A stretch of DNA of 64,000 nucleotides from Mesorhizobium sp. WSM4306 (GCF_007003975.1 NZ_VFTC01000009.1:1-64000), one strand, 5' to 3'. Positions 1 to 8,628 are shown, counted from the stretch's first letter. Notes: generated by a model not told the origin, from the letters alone. A program made the numbers and translations.

Positions 1-9
1 CATGCAAAA

Positions 10-50
10 CTGTTCGCGATGTCCTCGCACACCTGTTCGCGATGTCCTCG
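10..50. repeat. 18-bp direct repeat, two copies
   Basis: The word CTGTTCGCGATGTCCTCG occurs at 10-27 and again at 33-50, a period of 23 bases. It sits at the window edge, outside any gene that can be seen. Its role is unknown. Confidence 0.6.
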
Positions 51-57
51 GTCCAAA

Positions 58-203
58 CACCCTTGTGGGAGAAGGTGTCGCCGAAGGCGACGGATGAGGG
101 GTGCTCCAGGGAACACCAACGTCTCACTCCGCTGGAGCACCCCTCATCCGTCTCGGCGCTGCGCGCCGATCCACCTTCCCCCACAAGGGGGGAAGGAGAG
201 CAG
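58..203. repeat. Palindromic element, A type, two inverted arms
   Basis: Two arms of about 50 bases face each other around a short spacer. Each arm reads, from outside in, a hairpin of the CCCTTGTGGG kind, a second hairpin (CGCCGAAGGCG on the left, TCGGCGCTGCGCGCCGA on the right) and the end GGATGAGGGGTG. The same layout recurs at 1641, 44909 and 62010. It lies upstream of asd in non-coding DNA. Confidence 0.75.
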
Positions 204-499
204 AGCAGCGCAATTGACTCCTGACGCAAACCGCGTAAAAGCCGGCATCGAACGGGATCATTTTCGATGCGCGGCCTTCTGATGGCGCTTCTTGCATTCG
301 ACTTCCCCGGCCACAATCATCTGGCCGGGCGCGTTCGCGCGTCTTACCGTTCAACCAAAACCATGGCCAAAACCACCACCAAAACGGTGTGATTCCCTTG
401 GCCTAACCACCCTCTCCCGGGTTCGGCCCGGGGGACGGAACCCGCATTGGCCGGCGGGTTTTCTCCAAAAACCAGGCGGAGAGGGACAGGAGATTTCGA
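204..499. other. Non-coding stretch and leader of asd
   Basis: About 300 bases without a credible gene. The frames that stay open here are arginine- and proline-rich shadows. The promoter of asd must lie here, but no clear -35/-10 pair was found. A GGAG Shine-Dalgarno sequence precedes the asd start by about eight bases. Confidence 0.4.
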
Positions 500-1534
500 A
501 TGAGTTTCAAGGTTGCGGTAGTCGGCGCCACGGGCAATGTGGGCCGCGAAATGCTCAACATACTGGAAGAGCGCGGCTTTCCGGTAAGCGAAGTGGTGGC
601 GCTGGCGTCGCGGCGCAGCCAGGGCACGGAAGTGTCGTTCGGCGACCGTACGCTGAAGGTCAAGTCGCTCGAACAGTATGATTTTTCCGACACCGACATC
701 TGCATCATGTCGGCCGGCGGCAACGTCTCCAAGGAATGGTCGCCGAAGATCGGCAAGCAGGGCTGCGTCGTCATCGATAATTCGTCGGCCTTCCGCTACG
801 ACCAGGACGTGCCGCTGATCGTGCCGGAAGTGAACCCGGATGCGATCTCGCTGTTTTCGCGCAAGAACATCATCGCCAACCCGAATTGCTCGACGGCGCA
901 GCTGGTCGTGGCGCTGAAGCCGCTGCACGATGTCGCCACCATCAAGCGCGTCGTCGTCGCGACCTACCAGTCGGTGTCGGGCGCCGGCAAGGAAGGCATG
1001 GACGAGCTGTTCACGCAGACCCGCGCGGTCTTCGTCGCCGACCAGGTCGATGTCAAGAAGTTCACCAAGCGCATCGCCTTCAACGTCATTCCGCATATCG
1101 ACGTCTTCCTCGACGACGGTTTCACCAAGGAAGAGTGGAAGATGGTCGCCGAGACCAAGAAGATGCTCGACCCCAGGATCAAGCTGACGGCGACCTGCGT
1201 GCGCGTGCCGGTGTTCATCGGTCATTCGGAAGCGGTCAACATCGAGTTCGAAAAGCCGATCACCGCTGACGAGGCGCGCGACATCCTGCGCGAGGCGCCC
1301 GGCTGCCAGGTCTTGGACAAGCGCGAGGACGGCGGCTACATCACGCCGCTGGAATCGGCCGGCGAAGACGCCACCTTCATCTCGCGCATCCGCGAGGACT
1401 CGACCATAGACAACGGCCTGTCGATGTGGATTGTCTCGGACAATCTGCGCAAGGGCGCGGCGCTCAACGCGGTGCAGATCGCCGAGCTTCTGGTCGAGCG
1501 CGGCCTGATCCAGCCGAAGAAGAAGGCGGCTTAG
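500..1534 (+). CDS. asd: Aspartate-semialdehyde dehydrogenase
   Basis: This enzyme reduces L-aspartyl-4-phosphate to aspartate semialdehyde with NADPH, the branch point to lysine/diaminopimelate, threonine and methionine. The 344-residue length is normal for the family. The N-terminus carries the nucleotide-binding motif VVGATGNVG. The catalytic cysteine is C130 in NPNCSTAQ, and the conserved histidine of the active site is H242 in FIGHSEAVN. The start ATG has a GGAG sequence about eight bases upstream. The gene stands alone between two palindromic repeats, so it is probably monocistronic. It supplies the same pathway as dapF at 42 kb. The call is firm. Confidence 0.95.
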   Translation: MSFKVAVVGATGNVGREMLNILEERGFPVSEVVALASRRSQGTEVSFGDRTLKVKSLEQYDFSDTDICIMSAGGNVSKEWSPKIGKQGCVVIDNSSAFRYDQDVPLIVPEVNPDAISLFSRKNIIANPNCSTAQLVVALKPLHDVATIKRVVVATYQSVSGAGKEGMDELFTQTRAVFVADQVDVKKFTKRIAFNVIPHIDVFLDDGFTKEEWKMVAETKKMLDPRIKLTATCVRVPVFIGHSEAVNIEFEKPITADEARDILREAPGCQVLDKREDGGYITPLESAGEDATFISRIREDSTIDNGLSMWIVSDNLRKGAALNAVQIAELLVERGLIQPKKKAA

Positions 1535-1564
1535 GTTTATCGCTCACGGGCCGTATCGCCGCTG

Positions 1565-1584
1565 CCGCGGCGGGCCCGCCGCGG
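1565..1584. repeat. 20-bp perfect GC palindrome after asd
   Basis: CCGCGGCGGGCCCGCCGCGG is perfectly self-complementary and lies about 30 bases past the asd stop. It could act as a transcription pause or weak terminator, but no T tract follows. Confidence 0.4.
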
Positions 1585-1640
1585 GGGCGCCGGAAAGCCG
1601 GCGGCCCGCAGTCGCGGGCTCGGCCTCCGGCCGGGGCACT

Positions 1641-1728
1641 TCTTCCTTCCCCCTTGTGGGGAAGGTGGATCCGGCGCGTAGCGCCGAGACGGATGAGGGG
1701 TGCTCCAGCGGAGTGAGACGTTGGCGTT
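1641..1728. repeat. Palindromic element, A type, single arm
   Basis: One arm of the family seen at 58-203: hairpin CTTCCCCCTTGTGGGGAAGG, then the hairpin GGCGCGTAGCGCC, then GACGGATGAGGGGTG and a tail ending GAGACGTTGGCG. It ends only a few bases before the start codon of the next gene, so it has replaced the usual upstream region of that gene. Confidence 0.7.
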
Positions 1729-1734
1729 GTCTTC

Positions 1735-2193
1735 ATGACCAGCACTCAGCCCATAGATATCACCCTGCGCCCGGCCGCCGCTTCCGACGCCGCAGCCATC
1801 GCCAAGCTCATGCGCGCAGCGCTCGGCTCGTTCAACTGGATGCCGGTCGTCCACACGCCAGCCGAGGACCTTGCTTTCATCCGCGACATCGTGCTGCCCC
1901 GGCAGCAAGTGACCGTCGCCGAGGCAGGCTGCAACATTGTCGGTTTCATTGCCGTCAGCGGCGATTGGGTGGAGCAGCTTTATCTCGACCCGGCCTGGAC
2001 GGGCCAAGGCATCGGCAGTCGGCTGTTGACGCAAGCGACCGCCGCGCTGCCCGTGGTGAAGCTACACTGCTTCCAGTCCAACACCGGCGCCCGGCGCTTC
2101 TACGAGCGTCACGGCTTTCGCGCCGAGGCATTCGGCGACGGCACGACCAACGAAGAAGGCCTGCCGGACATTTTTTACGTGCGCCGAGCCTGA
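1735..2193 (+). CDS. GNAT family N-acetyltransferase
   Basis: A 152-residue protein with the fold signature of GCN5-related acetyltransferases, which move an acetyl group from acetyl-CoA to an amine. The N-terminus ITLRPAAASDAAAIAKL is the typical first strand and helix. The acetyl-CoA loop is seen as LDPAWTGQGIGSRLL near residue 85, and the C-terminal NTGARRFYERHGF segment is also typical. The substrate cannot be told. The start lies directly behind a palindromic repeat and has no strong Shine-Dalgarno sequence. The gene converges on the ACT-domain gene with a gap of four bases. Confidence 0.85.
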   Translation: MTSTQPIDITLRPAAASDAAAIAKLMRAALGSFNWMPVVHTPAEDLAFIRDIVLPRQQVTVAEAGCNIVGFIAVSGDWVEQLYLDPAWTGQGIGSRLLTQATAALPVVKLHCFQSNTGARRFYERHGFRAEAFGDGTTNEEGLPDIFYVRRA

Positions 2194-2197
2194 TAGC

Positions 2198-2605
2198 TCA
2201 GCCGGCACTGTCCCTGGCCAATTGACGTAACAACTCCATCGCTTCCTCGGCCCGATCGGCGGGCACGAACAGATGGTCGTGATAAAAGGCCGAGACCGGA
2301 TTGACGCCCATGCCGGCGGCGGCCAGCCTTGCGGTGATGGCGGCGAGGAAGCCGACCGCTTCCAGTGATGAGTGAATGTTGAGCGTAATCATCCGGCTGC
2401 GGAATGTGCCGGTGAGGCCGGCTGCATTCGCCCCGTCCTCAAGCAGGATCAGTGTCATTCCCTCGCGCTCGCGAAACTGCATGACAGGCACAAGTTCGTC
2501 GGGCATCGGGACGCTAGGCGCCAGAGTGACGAAGACATAAATGCTGGGCAGCAGTTCCGGCGTCATCGCCGCCAGCAGTTTGTTCAGATCGGTCTCGCCG
2601 GTCAT
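2198..2605 (-). CDS. ACT domain-containing protein
   Basis: A 135-residue protein resembling the small cytosolic proteins made of two ACT-like halves. ACT domains bind small ligands, often amino acids. The start was placed at MTGETDLNKLL, with GGGAG just upstream. A longer open frame runs back into the palindromic repeat at 2658 and was not accepted. The segment VGFLAAITARLAAAGMGVN in the second half is the recognisable ACT helix. It has no operon partner. The ligand is unknown. Confidence 0.7.
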   Translation of the reverse strand: MTGETDLNKLLAAMTPELLPSIYVFVTLAPSVPMPDELVPVMQFREREGMTLILLEDGANAAGLTGTFRSRMITLNIHSSLEAVGFLAAITARLAAAGMGVNPVSAFYHDHLFVPADRAEEAMELLRQLARDSAG

Positions 2606-2657
2606 TCCTGACTCCCGTCTAGTCCGCACCGGTTCACGCTCGGCGACCTCGGGTTGG

Positions 2658-2825
2658 AGGGACAGCACCCCCCTCTGCCCTGCCGGGCATCTCCCCCGCA
2701 AGGGGGGAGATTACGTGCTCAGCCGCTTTAGCCAATCTCAAATCTTGCAGGAATGGACGCAGCGTTGAAGCTGCCGATCTCCCCCTTGCGGGGGAGATGT
2801 CCGGCAGGACAGAGGGGGTGGGAAG
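2658..2825. repeat. Palindromic element, B type, two inverted arms
   Basis: Left arm ACCCCCCTCTGCCCTGCC... and right arm are inverted copies around a 65-base spacer. Each arm holds hairpin 1 (ATCTCCCCC/GGGGGAGAT), hairpin 2 (GTCCGGCAGGAC) and a G-rich end AGAGGGGGTG. It fills the space between the divergent ACT-domain and DoxX genes. The same type is at 15769. Confidence 0.75.
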
Positions 2826-2954
2826 GATCGCTGCGGAAACGAGATCATGCTGTCCTCTTGGCCAAAAAGAATCCGGACCCTGTAGGATCGCAGCCCTACA
2901 GCCCGTCCTTGGTCCGAAGCTGGCAAACAGCCAGTGCCATCTGGAGGGAATACA

Positions 2955-3365
2955 ATGACCAACTCCGAAACCACGTCTGTCTCGTCGGCCACCCCTTGGA
3001 CCGGCCGTGTGCTCAGCGGCCTGATTATACTGTTCATGATCTTCGACGGCGTCATCAAGCTGCCGCCGCTTGATGTCGTCACCCAGACCATGGTGCCGCT
3101 CGGCTGGCCGGCCGATGTCAATGTCGCGCGCCTGCTCGGCGTCATCGGCCTGATTTCGACGGCGCTCTATGCGCTGCCGCGCACTTCGATGCTCGGCGCC
3201 ATTCTGCTCACCGGCTACCTCGGCGGCGCCATCGCCACCAATATGCGCGTCGGCAGCCCGTTGTTCTCGCACACGCTGTTCGGCGTCTATCTCGGCATCA
3301 TCCTGTGGGGCGGCCTGTATCTGCGCGACCCACGCGTTCGTGCCCTGATCCCGTTCAGCCGCTAA
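2955..3365 (+). CDS. DoxX family membrane protein
   Basis: A 136-residue inner-membrane protein with four hydrophobic helices, at about residues 20-40, 58-75, 80-100 and 108-125, as in the DoxX/DUF4870-like small membrane proteins. The start at MTNSETTSV was chosen because GGAGGG lies just upstream, rather than the earlier in-frame start. It is followed 20 bases later by an SRPBCC gene on the same strand with its own GGAG, so the two are probably cotranscribed. DoxX proteins are often linked to redox or sulfur metabolism, but no role can be deduced here. Confidence 0.75.
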   Translation: MTNSETTSVSSATPWTGRVLSGLIILFMIFDGVIKLPPLDVVTQTMVPLGWPADVNVARLLGVIGLISTALYALPRTSMLGAILLTGYLGGAIATNMRVGSPLFSHTLFGVYLGIILWGGLYLRDPRVRALIPFSR

Positions 3366-3384
3366 GCACGAAGGAGAGAAAAAG

Positions 3385-3912
3385 ATGCTCAGCACCATCC
3401 TCATCACCTTGATGATCATCATCGCCGCCGTCCTCATTTATGCCGCGACGCGGCCGAATGATTTCGTCACCGCCCGCACAGCCAGCATCAAGGCCGCGCC
3501 GGAAGCGATCTTTCCGTTGATCAACGATTTCAAGCGCTGGCCGGAATGGTCGCCCTACGAAAAGCTCGACCCGGAGATGAAGCGCACGCTGTCGGGCACT
3601 GATGCCGGCAAGGGCGCGGCCTATGCCTGGGAGGGCAATGCCAAGGCCGGCAAGGGGCGCATGGAGATCGTCAATTCCGTGCCATCCTCGCTGGTGTCGC
3701 TCAAGCTCGACTTCGAGAAGCCGTTCCGGGCCAACAACAGCGTCGACTTCACCCTGAAGCCGTCCGGTGACACCACCGCCGTGACCTGGGCGATGCGCGG
3801 CAGCCGGCCCTTCATTGCCAAGCTGATGGGCCTGTTCATGAATTTCGACAAGCTGATCGGCAAGGATTTCGAGGCGGGCCTCGCCAATCTGAAAAGGGCG
3901 ACCGAACGGTAA
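3385..3912 (+). CDS. SRPBCC family protein (polyketide cyclase/START-like)
   Basis: A 175-residue protein with an N-terminal membrane anchor (residues 1-22, very hydrophobic) followed by a START/SRPBCC ligand-binding domain. The strand-helix start RTASIKAAPEAIFPLINDF and the motif RWPEWSPYEK are typical of this superfamily, as is the end in which an amphipathic helix (LMGLFMNFDKLIGKDFEAGL) closes the pocket. Ligand and function are unknown. It follows the DoxX gene closely. Confidence 0.8.
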   Translation: MLSTILITLMIIIAAVLIYAATRPNDFVTARTASIKAAPEAIFPLINDFKRWPEWSPYEKLDPEMKRTLSGTDAGKGAAYAWEGNAKAGKGRMEIVNSVPSSLVSLKLDFEKPFRANNSVDFTLKPSGDTTAVTWAMRGSRPFIAKLMGLFMNFDKLIGKDFEAGLANLKRATER

Positions 3913-4066
3913 AAAAGTCTGGAATTTCAACAGGGCTCTGCGGCGATCGACACGAATGCGCCCGGCGCGGACATCGCGATCTCCCACGTCTTCGGGATCA
4001 AATTAGCTGTCTGAGAGTTAAAACCATGGCGGCGAGGACGGCGATCCGCGTGAGAGAGGAACGACA

Positions 4067-4330
4067 ATGAAAAAAGCGATTATCATTCTGGTGCTGGCGA
4101 CCGCGCTCGGCGCGTGCTCGCAAACCGAAAAGGGTGCCGCGGTCGGCGGCCTCGGCGGCGCAGCGGTTGGCGCAGCGGTGGCAAATGATCCCGTGGAAGG
4201 GGCCGTCGTTGGCGGCGCGGTTGGCGCCGTCGCAGGAGCACTGATCGGCCGGGCCAACGAACCGGACCGTTGCCGCTATCGGGATCGCTATGGGCGTGTC
4301 TATATCGCCCGCTGCCCGGATGGCTATTGA
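4067..4330 (+). CDS. Small glycine-zipper lipoprotein
   Basis: An 87-residue protein with a signal peptide ending in the lipobox LGAC, so C17 would be lipidated. The middle (about residues 22-62) is a glycine-zipper: GAAVGGLGGAAVGAAV followed by VVGGAVGAVAGALIG. The C-terminus RCRYRDRYGRVYIARCPDGY-like segment holds two cysteines that may pair. Proteins of this kind sit at the inner face of the outer membrane. The exact role is unknown. A strong bidirectional terminator follows. Confidence 0.75.
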   Translation: MKKAIIILVLATALGACSQTEKGAAVGGLGGAAVGAAVANDPVEGAVVGGAVGAVAGALIGRANEPDRCRYRDRYGRVYIARCPDGY

Positions 4331-4344
4331 GCGGACGTCAACGA

Positions 4345-4372
4345 AAAACGGCGGGCCTAGGCCCGCCGTTTT
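4345..4372. terminator. Bidirectional rho-independent terminator
   Basis: AAAACGGCGGGCCTAGGCCCGCCGTTTT is a perfect palindrome with A and T tracts on its two sides. It lies between the glycine-zipper gene and rpsP, which converge on it. Confidence 0.85.
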
Positions 4373-4394
4373 CTTAAAGCGATAAAGCGAACGC

Positions 4395-4796
4395 TTACTC
4401 GGCGGTGGCGGCTTCCGCCTCGGCCGGGGCCGCGGCAGCCGCGGCAACGGCTGCAGCTGCGTCTTCCTGGGCCTTCTTCAGCAGGGCGGCGCGTTCCTGC
4501 GCCTTCTTGCCCGGCTCGGCCTTCTTCGGGTTGGAGCGGGCTTCGCGCTTGAGCAGGCCGGCCTCATCGAGGAAGCGCAGCACACGGTCGGTCGGCTGGG
4601 CGCCGTGCGACAGCCAATGCTTGACGCGGTCGGCGTCGACCTTGACGCGCTCGCCATCCTTCGGCAGCAGCGGGTTCCACGAGCCGATCGACTCGATGAA
4701 CCGGCCGTCGCGCGGCGAACGGGCGTCGGCGATGACGACGTGGTAGTAAGGACGCTTCTTCGAGCCCGCACGGGCCAGTCTGATCTTCAGTGCCAT
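4395..4796 (-). CDS. rpsP: 30S ribosomal protein bS16
   Basis: Ribosomal protein S16 of the small subunit. The N-terminus [20 protein letters not shown] is diagnostic. The length of 133 residues exceeds the 80-90 residues of most bacteria because of an alanine- and glutamate-rich tail after about residue 90, common in alphaproteobacteria. A clear AGGAGA lies before the start. It is the last gene of ffh - chorismate mutase - rpsP. In many bacteria rimM, trmD and rplS follow directly, whereas here they lie about 16 kb away. Confidence 0.97.
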   Translation of the reverse strand: MALKIRLARAGSKKRPYYHVVIADARSPRDGRFIESIGSWNPLLPKDGERVKVDADRVKHWLSHGAQPTDRVLRFLDEAGLLKREARSNPKKAEPGKKAQERAALLKKAQEDAAAAVAAAAAAPAEAEAATAE

Positions 4797-4845
4797 TTCA
4801 TTTCTCCTAAAAGCTCTGATTTCAATGATAGGGTATGGCTAATAG

Positions 4846-5172
4846 TTAGCCGGCTTTGCTTGCGCCGTTGGACGCGGCGATCTGCTCGTGATGGCGGATC
4901 ACTTCGCGGACGACGAAGTTGAGGAATTTTTCCGCGAAATCGGGGTCGAGATGGGCATCCTTCGCCAGCTGGCGAAGGCGGGTGATCTGCTGCTGCTCGC
5001 GCGCCGGGTCCGCCGGCGGCAGGCCATGCTCGGCCTTCAGAACGCCGACCGCCTTGGTGCAGCGGAAGCGCTCGGCCAGCATGTGGATGAGGGCGGCATC
5101 GATGTTGTCGATCGAAGCGCGATAGCCGGCCAAGATGATGCGGGCGTCGGCCATGTCCTTTTCTTCGTTCAT
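4846..5172 (-). CDS. Chorismate mutase, AroQ class
   Basis: A 108-residue all-helical enzyme that rearranges chorismate to prephenate, the first step towards phenylalanine and tyrosine. The AroQ pattern is present: the helix IDNIDAALIHMLAERF, the segment VGVLKAEHGLPPADPAREQQ, and the closing helix FLNFVVREVIRHHEQI. The start MNEEKDMADARII is preceded by GAGGA. The gene follows ffh by seven bases and precedes rpsP, an arrangement well known in Rhizobiales. Confidence 0.9.
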   Translation of the reverse strand: MNEEKDMADARIILAGYRASIDNIDAALIHMLAERFRCTKAVGVLKAEHGLPPADPAREQQQITRLRQLAKDAHLDPDFAEKFLNFVVREVIRHHEQIAASNGASKAG

Positions 5173-5179
5173 AGCGTCC

Positions 5180-6787
5180 TCACTTCTTCTTGCCGAGGCC
5201 GGGCAGTCCGCCGCCGCCGAGGCCGGGAAGCCCCGGAAGTTTCATGCCACCAGGCAGGCCGGGCAGGCCACCGCCGCCGGGAAGACCACCGGGCAGGCCC
5301 TTCATGCCGCCAAGGCCGGCGGCCTGCGCCTGCTTCTCCAAGGCTTCGAGCTGCTTGGGGTCCATCTTGGAGAGGTCCGGCATGCCGCCGCCCATCATAC
5401 CCCCGGGGCCACCAGGCATCATGCCGCCGAGGCCCATCTTGGAGGCCAGGCCGCCCATCATGCCGCGCATCAGGCCGCCGCCTTTGCCCTTGCCGCCCAT
5501 CGCCTTCATCATGTCGGCCATGCCGCGATGCATTTTCAGCAGCTTGTTGATCTCGGCCGCGTCGGTGCCGGAGCCGGCGGCAATGCGCTTCTTGCGCGAA
5601 TGTTTCAAAATATCGGGATTGGCGCGCTCGGCCTTGGTCATCGACGAGATGATGGCGAGTTGGCGGCCGAACATCTTGTCGTCGAGGCCGGCGGCGGCCA
5701 TCTGGTCCTTCATCTTGCCCATGCCGGGCATCATGCCCATGATGCCGCCCATGCCGCCCATTTTCGACATTTGCTGAAGCTGGCCGGCAAGATCGTTCAA
5801 ATCGAACTTGCCCGACTGCATCTTCCTGGCCATCGCCGCCGCCTGCTCGGCGTCGATGTTTTCGGCGGCCTTTTCGACCAGGCTGACGATATCGCCCATG
5901 CCGAGGATGCGGTCGGCGATGCGCTTGGGATGGAATTCCTCCAGCCCGTCCATCTTTTCGCCGGTGCCGATCAGCTTGATCGGCTTGCCGGTGACGGCGC
6001 GCATCGAAAGGGCGGCACCGCCACGACCGTCACCATCCATGCGGGTCAGCACCAGGCCGGTTATGCCGACGCGTTCGTCGAAGCTCTTGGCCAGGTTGAC
6101 GGCGTCCTGGCCGGTCAGCGAATCCGCGACCAGCAGGATCTCGTGCGGGCTCGACACCTTCTTGATGTCGGCCATCTCGACCATCAACGGCTCGTCGATA
6201 TGGGTGCGGCCGGCAGTGTCGAGGATGACCACGTCATGGCCGCCGAGCTTGGCCGCCTGCACCGCGCGACGCGCAATCTCGACCGGATTCTGGCCTGATA
6301 TGACCGGCAGCGTCGCCGCCTTGACCTGCTCGCCGAGCTGGCGAAGCTGCTCTTGCGCGGCGGGACGCCGCGTGTCGAGCGAGGCCATCAGGACCTTCTT
6401 GTTCTGGCGCTCGGTCAGCCGCTTGGCGATCTTGGCCGAGGTCGTCGTCTTGCCGGAGCCCTGCAGGCCGACCATCATGATGACGACCGGGGCGGGCGCG
6501 TTGAGGTCGACGGCGACGCCCTCGGCACCCAGCATGTCGACCAGCTCGTCATGGACGATCTTGACGACCATCTGTCCGGGCTTGATCGACTTGACGACCG
6601 CGGCGCCGACGGCCTTCTCACGCACCTTGTCGGTGAAGGAACGCACCACTTCCAGGGCTACGTCCGCCTCGAGCAGCGCACGGCGCACCTCGCGCAGCGC
6701 CGCCGAGACATCCGCCTCCGACAGCGCGCCGCGGCCGGTCAGGCCGTTCAGGATGGAGCCAAGGCGCTCCTGAAGTGATTCAAACAT
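5180..6787 (-). CDS. ffh: Signal recognition particle protein Ffh (SRP54)
   Basis: The GTPase of the signal recognition particle, which binds signal sequences and 4.5S RNA and meets FtsY at the membrane. The start was put at MFESLQERLGSIL, giving 535 residues. The N domain is at 1-90, the G domain begins near 100 with GLQGSGKTTT (107-116), and DTAGRTHID and TRMDGDGRGG follow. The methionine-rich M domain starts near 300. The tail after about residue 460 is an unusually long run of Gly, Pro, Leu and Met, so the protein is about 80 residues longer than E. coli Ffh. It heads the operon with chorismate mutase and rpsP. FtsY is at 44 kb. Confidence 0.96.
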   Translation of the reverse strand: MFESLQERLGSILNGLTGRGALSEADVSAALREVRRALLEADVALEVVRSFTDKVREKAVGAAVVKSIKPGQMVVKIVHDELVDMLGAEGVAVDLNAPAPVVIMMVGLQGSGKTTTSAKIAKRLTERQNKKVLMASLDTRRPAAQEQLRQLGEQVKAATLPVISGQNPVEIARRAVQAAKLGGHDVVILDTAGRTHIDEPLMVEMADIKKVSSPHEILLVADSLTGQDAVNLAKSFDERVGITGLVLTRMDGDGRGGAALSMRAVTGKPIKLIGTGEKMDGLEEFHPKRIADRILGMGDIVSLVEKAAENIDAEQAAAMARKMQSGKFDLNDLAGQLQQMSKMGGMGGIMGMMPGMGKMKDQMAAAGLDDKMFGRQLAIISSMTKAERANPDILKHSRKKRIAAGSGTDAAEINKLLKMHRGMADMMKAMGGKGKGGGLMRGMMGGLASKMGLGGMMPGGPGGMMGGGMPDLSKMDPKQLEALEKQAQAAGLGGMKGLPGGLPGGGGLPGLPGGMKLPGLPGLGGGGLPGLGKKK

Positions 6788-7095
6788 CTGTCGTCCTTCG
6801 ATCTCGGTTCGGGGTTCGATCCGAGAGGTAATGCGTTCGCGCCAAGTGTCCAAACAAAAGAGCTTGTCCAAACAAAAGCCCGGGCAAGCGCAAAGCCAAA
6901 AAGCACCCGGGGGCGCTCAGCGCTGCCGGGTGTTGGCCTCCAGGATCTGTTTACAGCACCCACCTCACGGAGGTTTTGGCGTCCTGGTCGGCTTGCTCGG
7001 AGGAGTACTCGTCGCGGAATTCGGGGCTGTAGACAGGAAATCGGCCGAAGAGTCAAGACTTGGGCGGCTTGCCGGCCTCTCCGCCCGATCCTGGC
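6788..7095. other. Leader of ffh and spacer to the CPBP gene
   Basis: About 300 bases without a gene. It holds a 14-bp direct repeat, TGTCCAAACAAAAG, at 6847-6860 and 6865-6878, in the 5' leader of ffh, and the terminator of the upstream minus-strand gene. The ffh promoter must be here, but no consensus pair stood out. Confidence 0.45.
6897..6932 (-). terminator. Terminator after the CPBP protease gene
   Basis: Read on the minus strand, CACCCGG and CCGGGTG enclose an inner GCGCT/AGCGC stem and are followed by CTTTTTGG. It would end the transcript from the gene at 7096-8070 before ffh begins. Confidence 0.65.
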
Positions 7096-8070
7096 TCAGT
7101 TCAGGTTCGCCGTGACCTTCAGCGGCGAGCGTGGGTGCAAAAGCAGCAGGATCGTCAGCAAGGTGCAGACGATGCCGATCGCGGCGATGATGACCGCATC
7201 CATCGTCGTCCAGTCCGGGCCTTCCAGCGGCTTGGCGTTGAACAGGGCGAAGGAATTGTAGCTCTGCTGGTGCGAGATCAGCAGGAAACCGGTGAGATTG
7301 TTGCCGAGATGGGCACCGAAGGTGGCGCCGAGATTGCCGGTGACATAGACCAGCAGCGTTAGCAGAAAGGCGAAGGCGGCGATCGAGGCCAGCACGCAGG
7401 CGTTGATGGCGAGGCTCGAATCCGGGCTCCAATGCAAGGAGGTGAAGAGCAAGGCGGGCAGCAGCGCCCAAACGTACGGGCTCTCGAAGCGCCTGGCCAG
7501 GCCGCGCAGCAGATAGCCGCGAAACAGCATCTCCTCGGACGAAGTCTGCAGCAGCGTCAGCGCCACGATCGGGAGCAGGAACAGCAGCCAGGTCGACAGG
7601 CTGATCGCGCCGCGTGCGATCTCGGGCTGCAGGCAATAGAGCAGGACTTCGGAGAGCGCCGAGGTGATCAGCACCGCGATCAGGCCCTTGATGAAGCCCG
7701 GCAAGGAGACGCGGCGGCTGGCGCCAAAAAGCGCGGTCAGTGGCTCGCCATGGACGAAACGCATGGCAAGCCACAGGCCGAGCCAGATGCCGGCGAACGA
7801 GGTGAGCGCGGTGAGTATCCCGATGGGCGAGGCCAGAAAGCCCTGTAGCGGCCCGCGCGGATCGCCCGGCAATACATGCCAGATGATGGCGAGATAGGTG
7901 CCGCCAAGCACCACCACCAAAGTGATCGCCACCCAGAACAGGACGACGATGGCCGTTCCGATTGTCAGGCGCGGCAGGTTGGTCTTTTCGGTGGCGGTGT
8001 TGCGATAGCGCTCGAAGGCGGTTGGATCTGATATCACGCGAATTCCTCTGCCGAACGCATCGGGTCGCAT
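7096..8070 (-). CDS. CPBP family intramembrane metalloprotease
   Basis: A 324-residue protein with about eight membrane helices. The hallmark of the CPBP/Abi family, EEMLFRGYLLRGL (EExxxR), lies near residue 180, followed by the FTSLHWSP segment with the conserved histidine and a later HLGNN with another. These residues form the metal site of the intramembrane protease (as in Rce1). The substrate is unknown; in bacteria some members protect against self-made toxins. It is a single gene with its own terminator. Confidence 0.85.
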   Translation of the reverse strand: MRPDAFGRGIRVISDPTAFERYRNTATEKTNLPRLTIGTAIVVLFWVAITLVVVLGGTYLAIIWHVLPGDPRGPLQGFLASPIGILTALTSFAGIWLGLWLAMRFVHGEPLTALFGASRRVSLPGFIKGLIAVLITSALSEVLLYCLQPEIARGAISLSTWLLFLLPIVALTLLQTSSEEMLFRGYLLRGLARRFESPYVWALLPALLFTSLHWSPDSSLAINACVLASIAAFAFLLTLLVYVTGNLGATFGAHLGNNLTGFLLISHQQSYNSFALFNAKPLEGPDWTTMDAVIIAAIGIVCTLLTILLLLHPRSPLKVTANLN

Positions 8071-8223
8071 GATCTAGGGGATCGGCGTCTTGCGCGCAAT
8101 CGCTCCCGCATTCCTGCCGACAGGACGATATACGAAACATTTATGGGACCGGCGACAGCCGCTATTGCCGACGCGATCTGCCGTTCGCAAGCCGCCTCAC
8201 CTGAAATATCCGCGCATCCAGGG

Positions 8224-8628
8224 TCAGCGTTTGCAGGTCACCGGCGTCTTCCCACCCTTCATCACCAGCGCCTCGCGTCCGTCGATCACGATTGCGTCAT
8301 GGGCCGCGCCATACCGGCTGTTCTGGTTGGCGGGGGCGGCCGGCAGATCCTCGGCAGTGCCGTCGGGGCTGAGCACGTGCAGCGATGTGCCGAGATTATC
8401 GATGGTGATCCTGCCGCCACCGGCGCAATTGTAGGTCGCGGTGCGCGGTTGCGGCGCGGCCGTTTCGACAGCGATGGGGGCGGCAGTCACAGGTGCGCCG
8501 GGGGCCATCGTGACGGCGGGAGCGGCAGCGCTTGCGGCCTTCGGCGCGTTGTTTTGCGGCACGCAGGCAGCTGTGCTCAGCAAGGCAACAAGCGCAAGCG
8601 TTATCCGATAGGCCCGGCGTAACGCCAT
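8224..8628 (-). CDS. MliC-like lipoprotein
   Basis: A 134-residue lipoprotein. The signal peptide ends in the lipobox STAAC, so C22 would be lipidated. A flexible Ala/Pro linker spans residues 25-60. The C-terminal domain starts TYNCAGGGRITID and ends KTPVTCKR, with two cysteines in the positions seen in membrane-bound lysozyme inhibitor of c-type lysozyme (MliC) domains, and a SRYGAAHDAIVIDG centre matching the family's pattern. It would sit at the outer membrane. The family call is by pattern only, hence moderate confidence. Confidence 0.65.
   Translation of the reverse strand: MALRRAYRITLALVALLSTAACVPQNNAPKAASAAAPAVTMAPGAPVTAAPIAVETAAPQPRTATYNCAGGGRITIDNLGTSLHVLSPDGTAEDLPAAPANQNSRYGAAHDAIVIDGREALVMKGGKTPVTCKR

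Noticed and set aside
5135..6298. Long plus-strand open frame (387 codons) opposite ffh, rich in His and Ala
   Set aside because: It is the antisense of a highly conserved gene. High GC and codon bias keep antisense frames open. The same holds for the long frames opposite sucA, lpdA, leuC, the two cyclases, acnA and the ABC permease.
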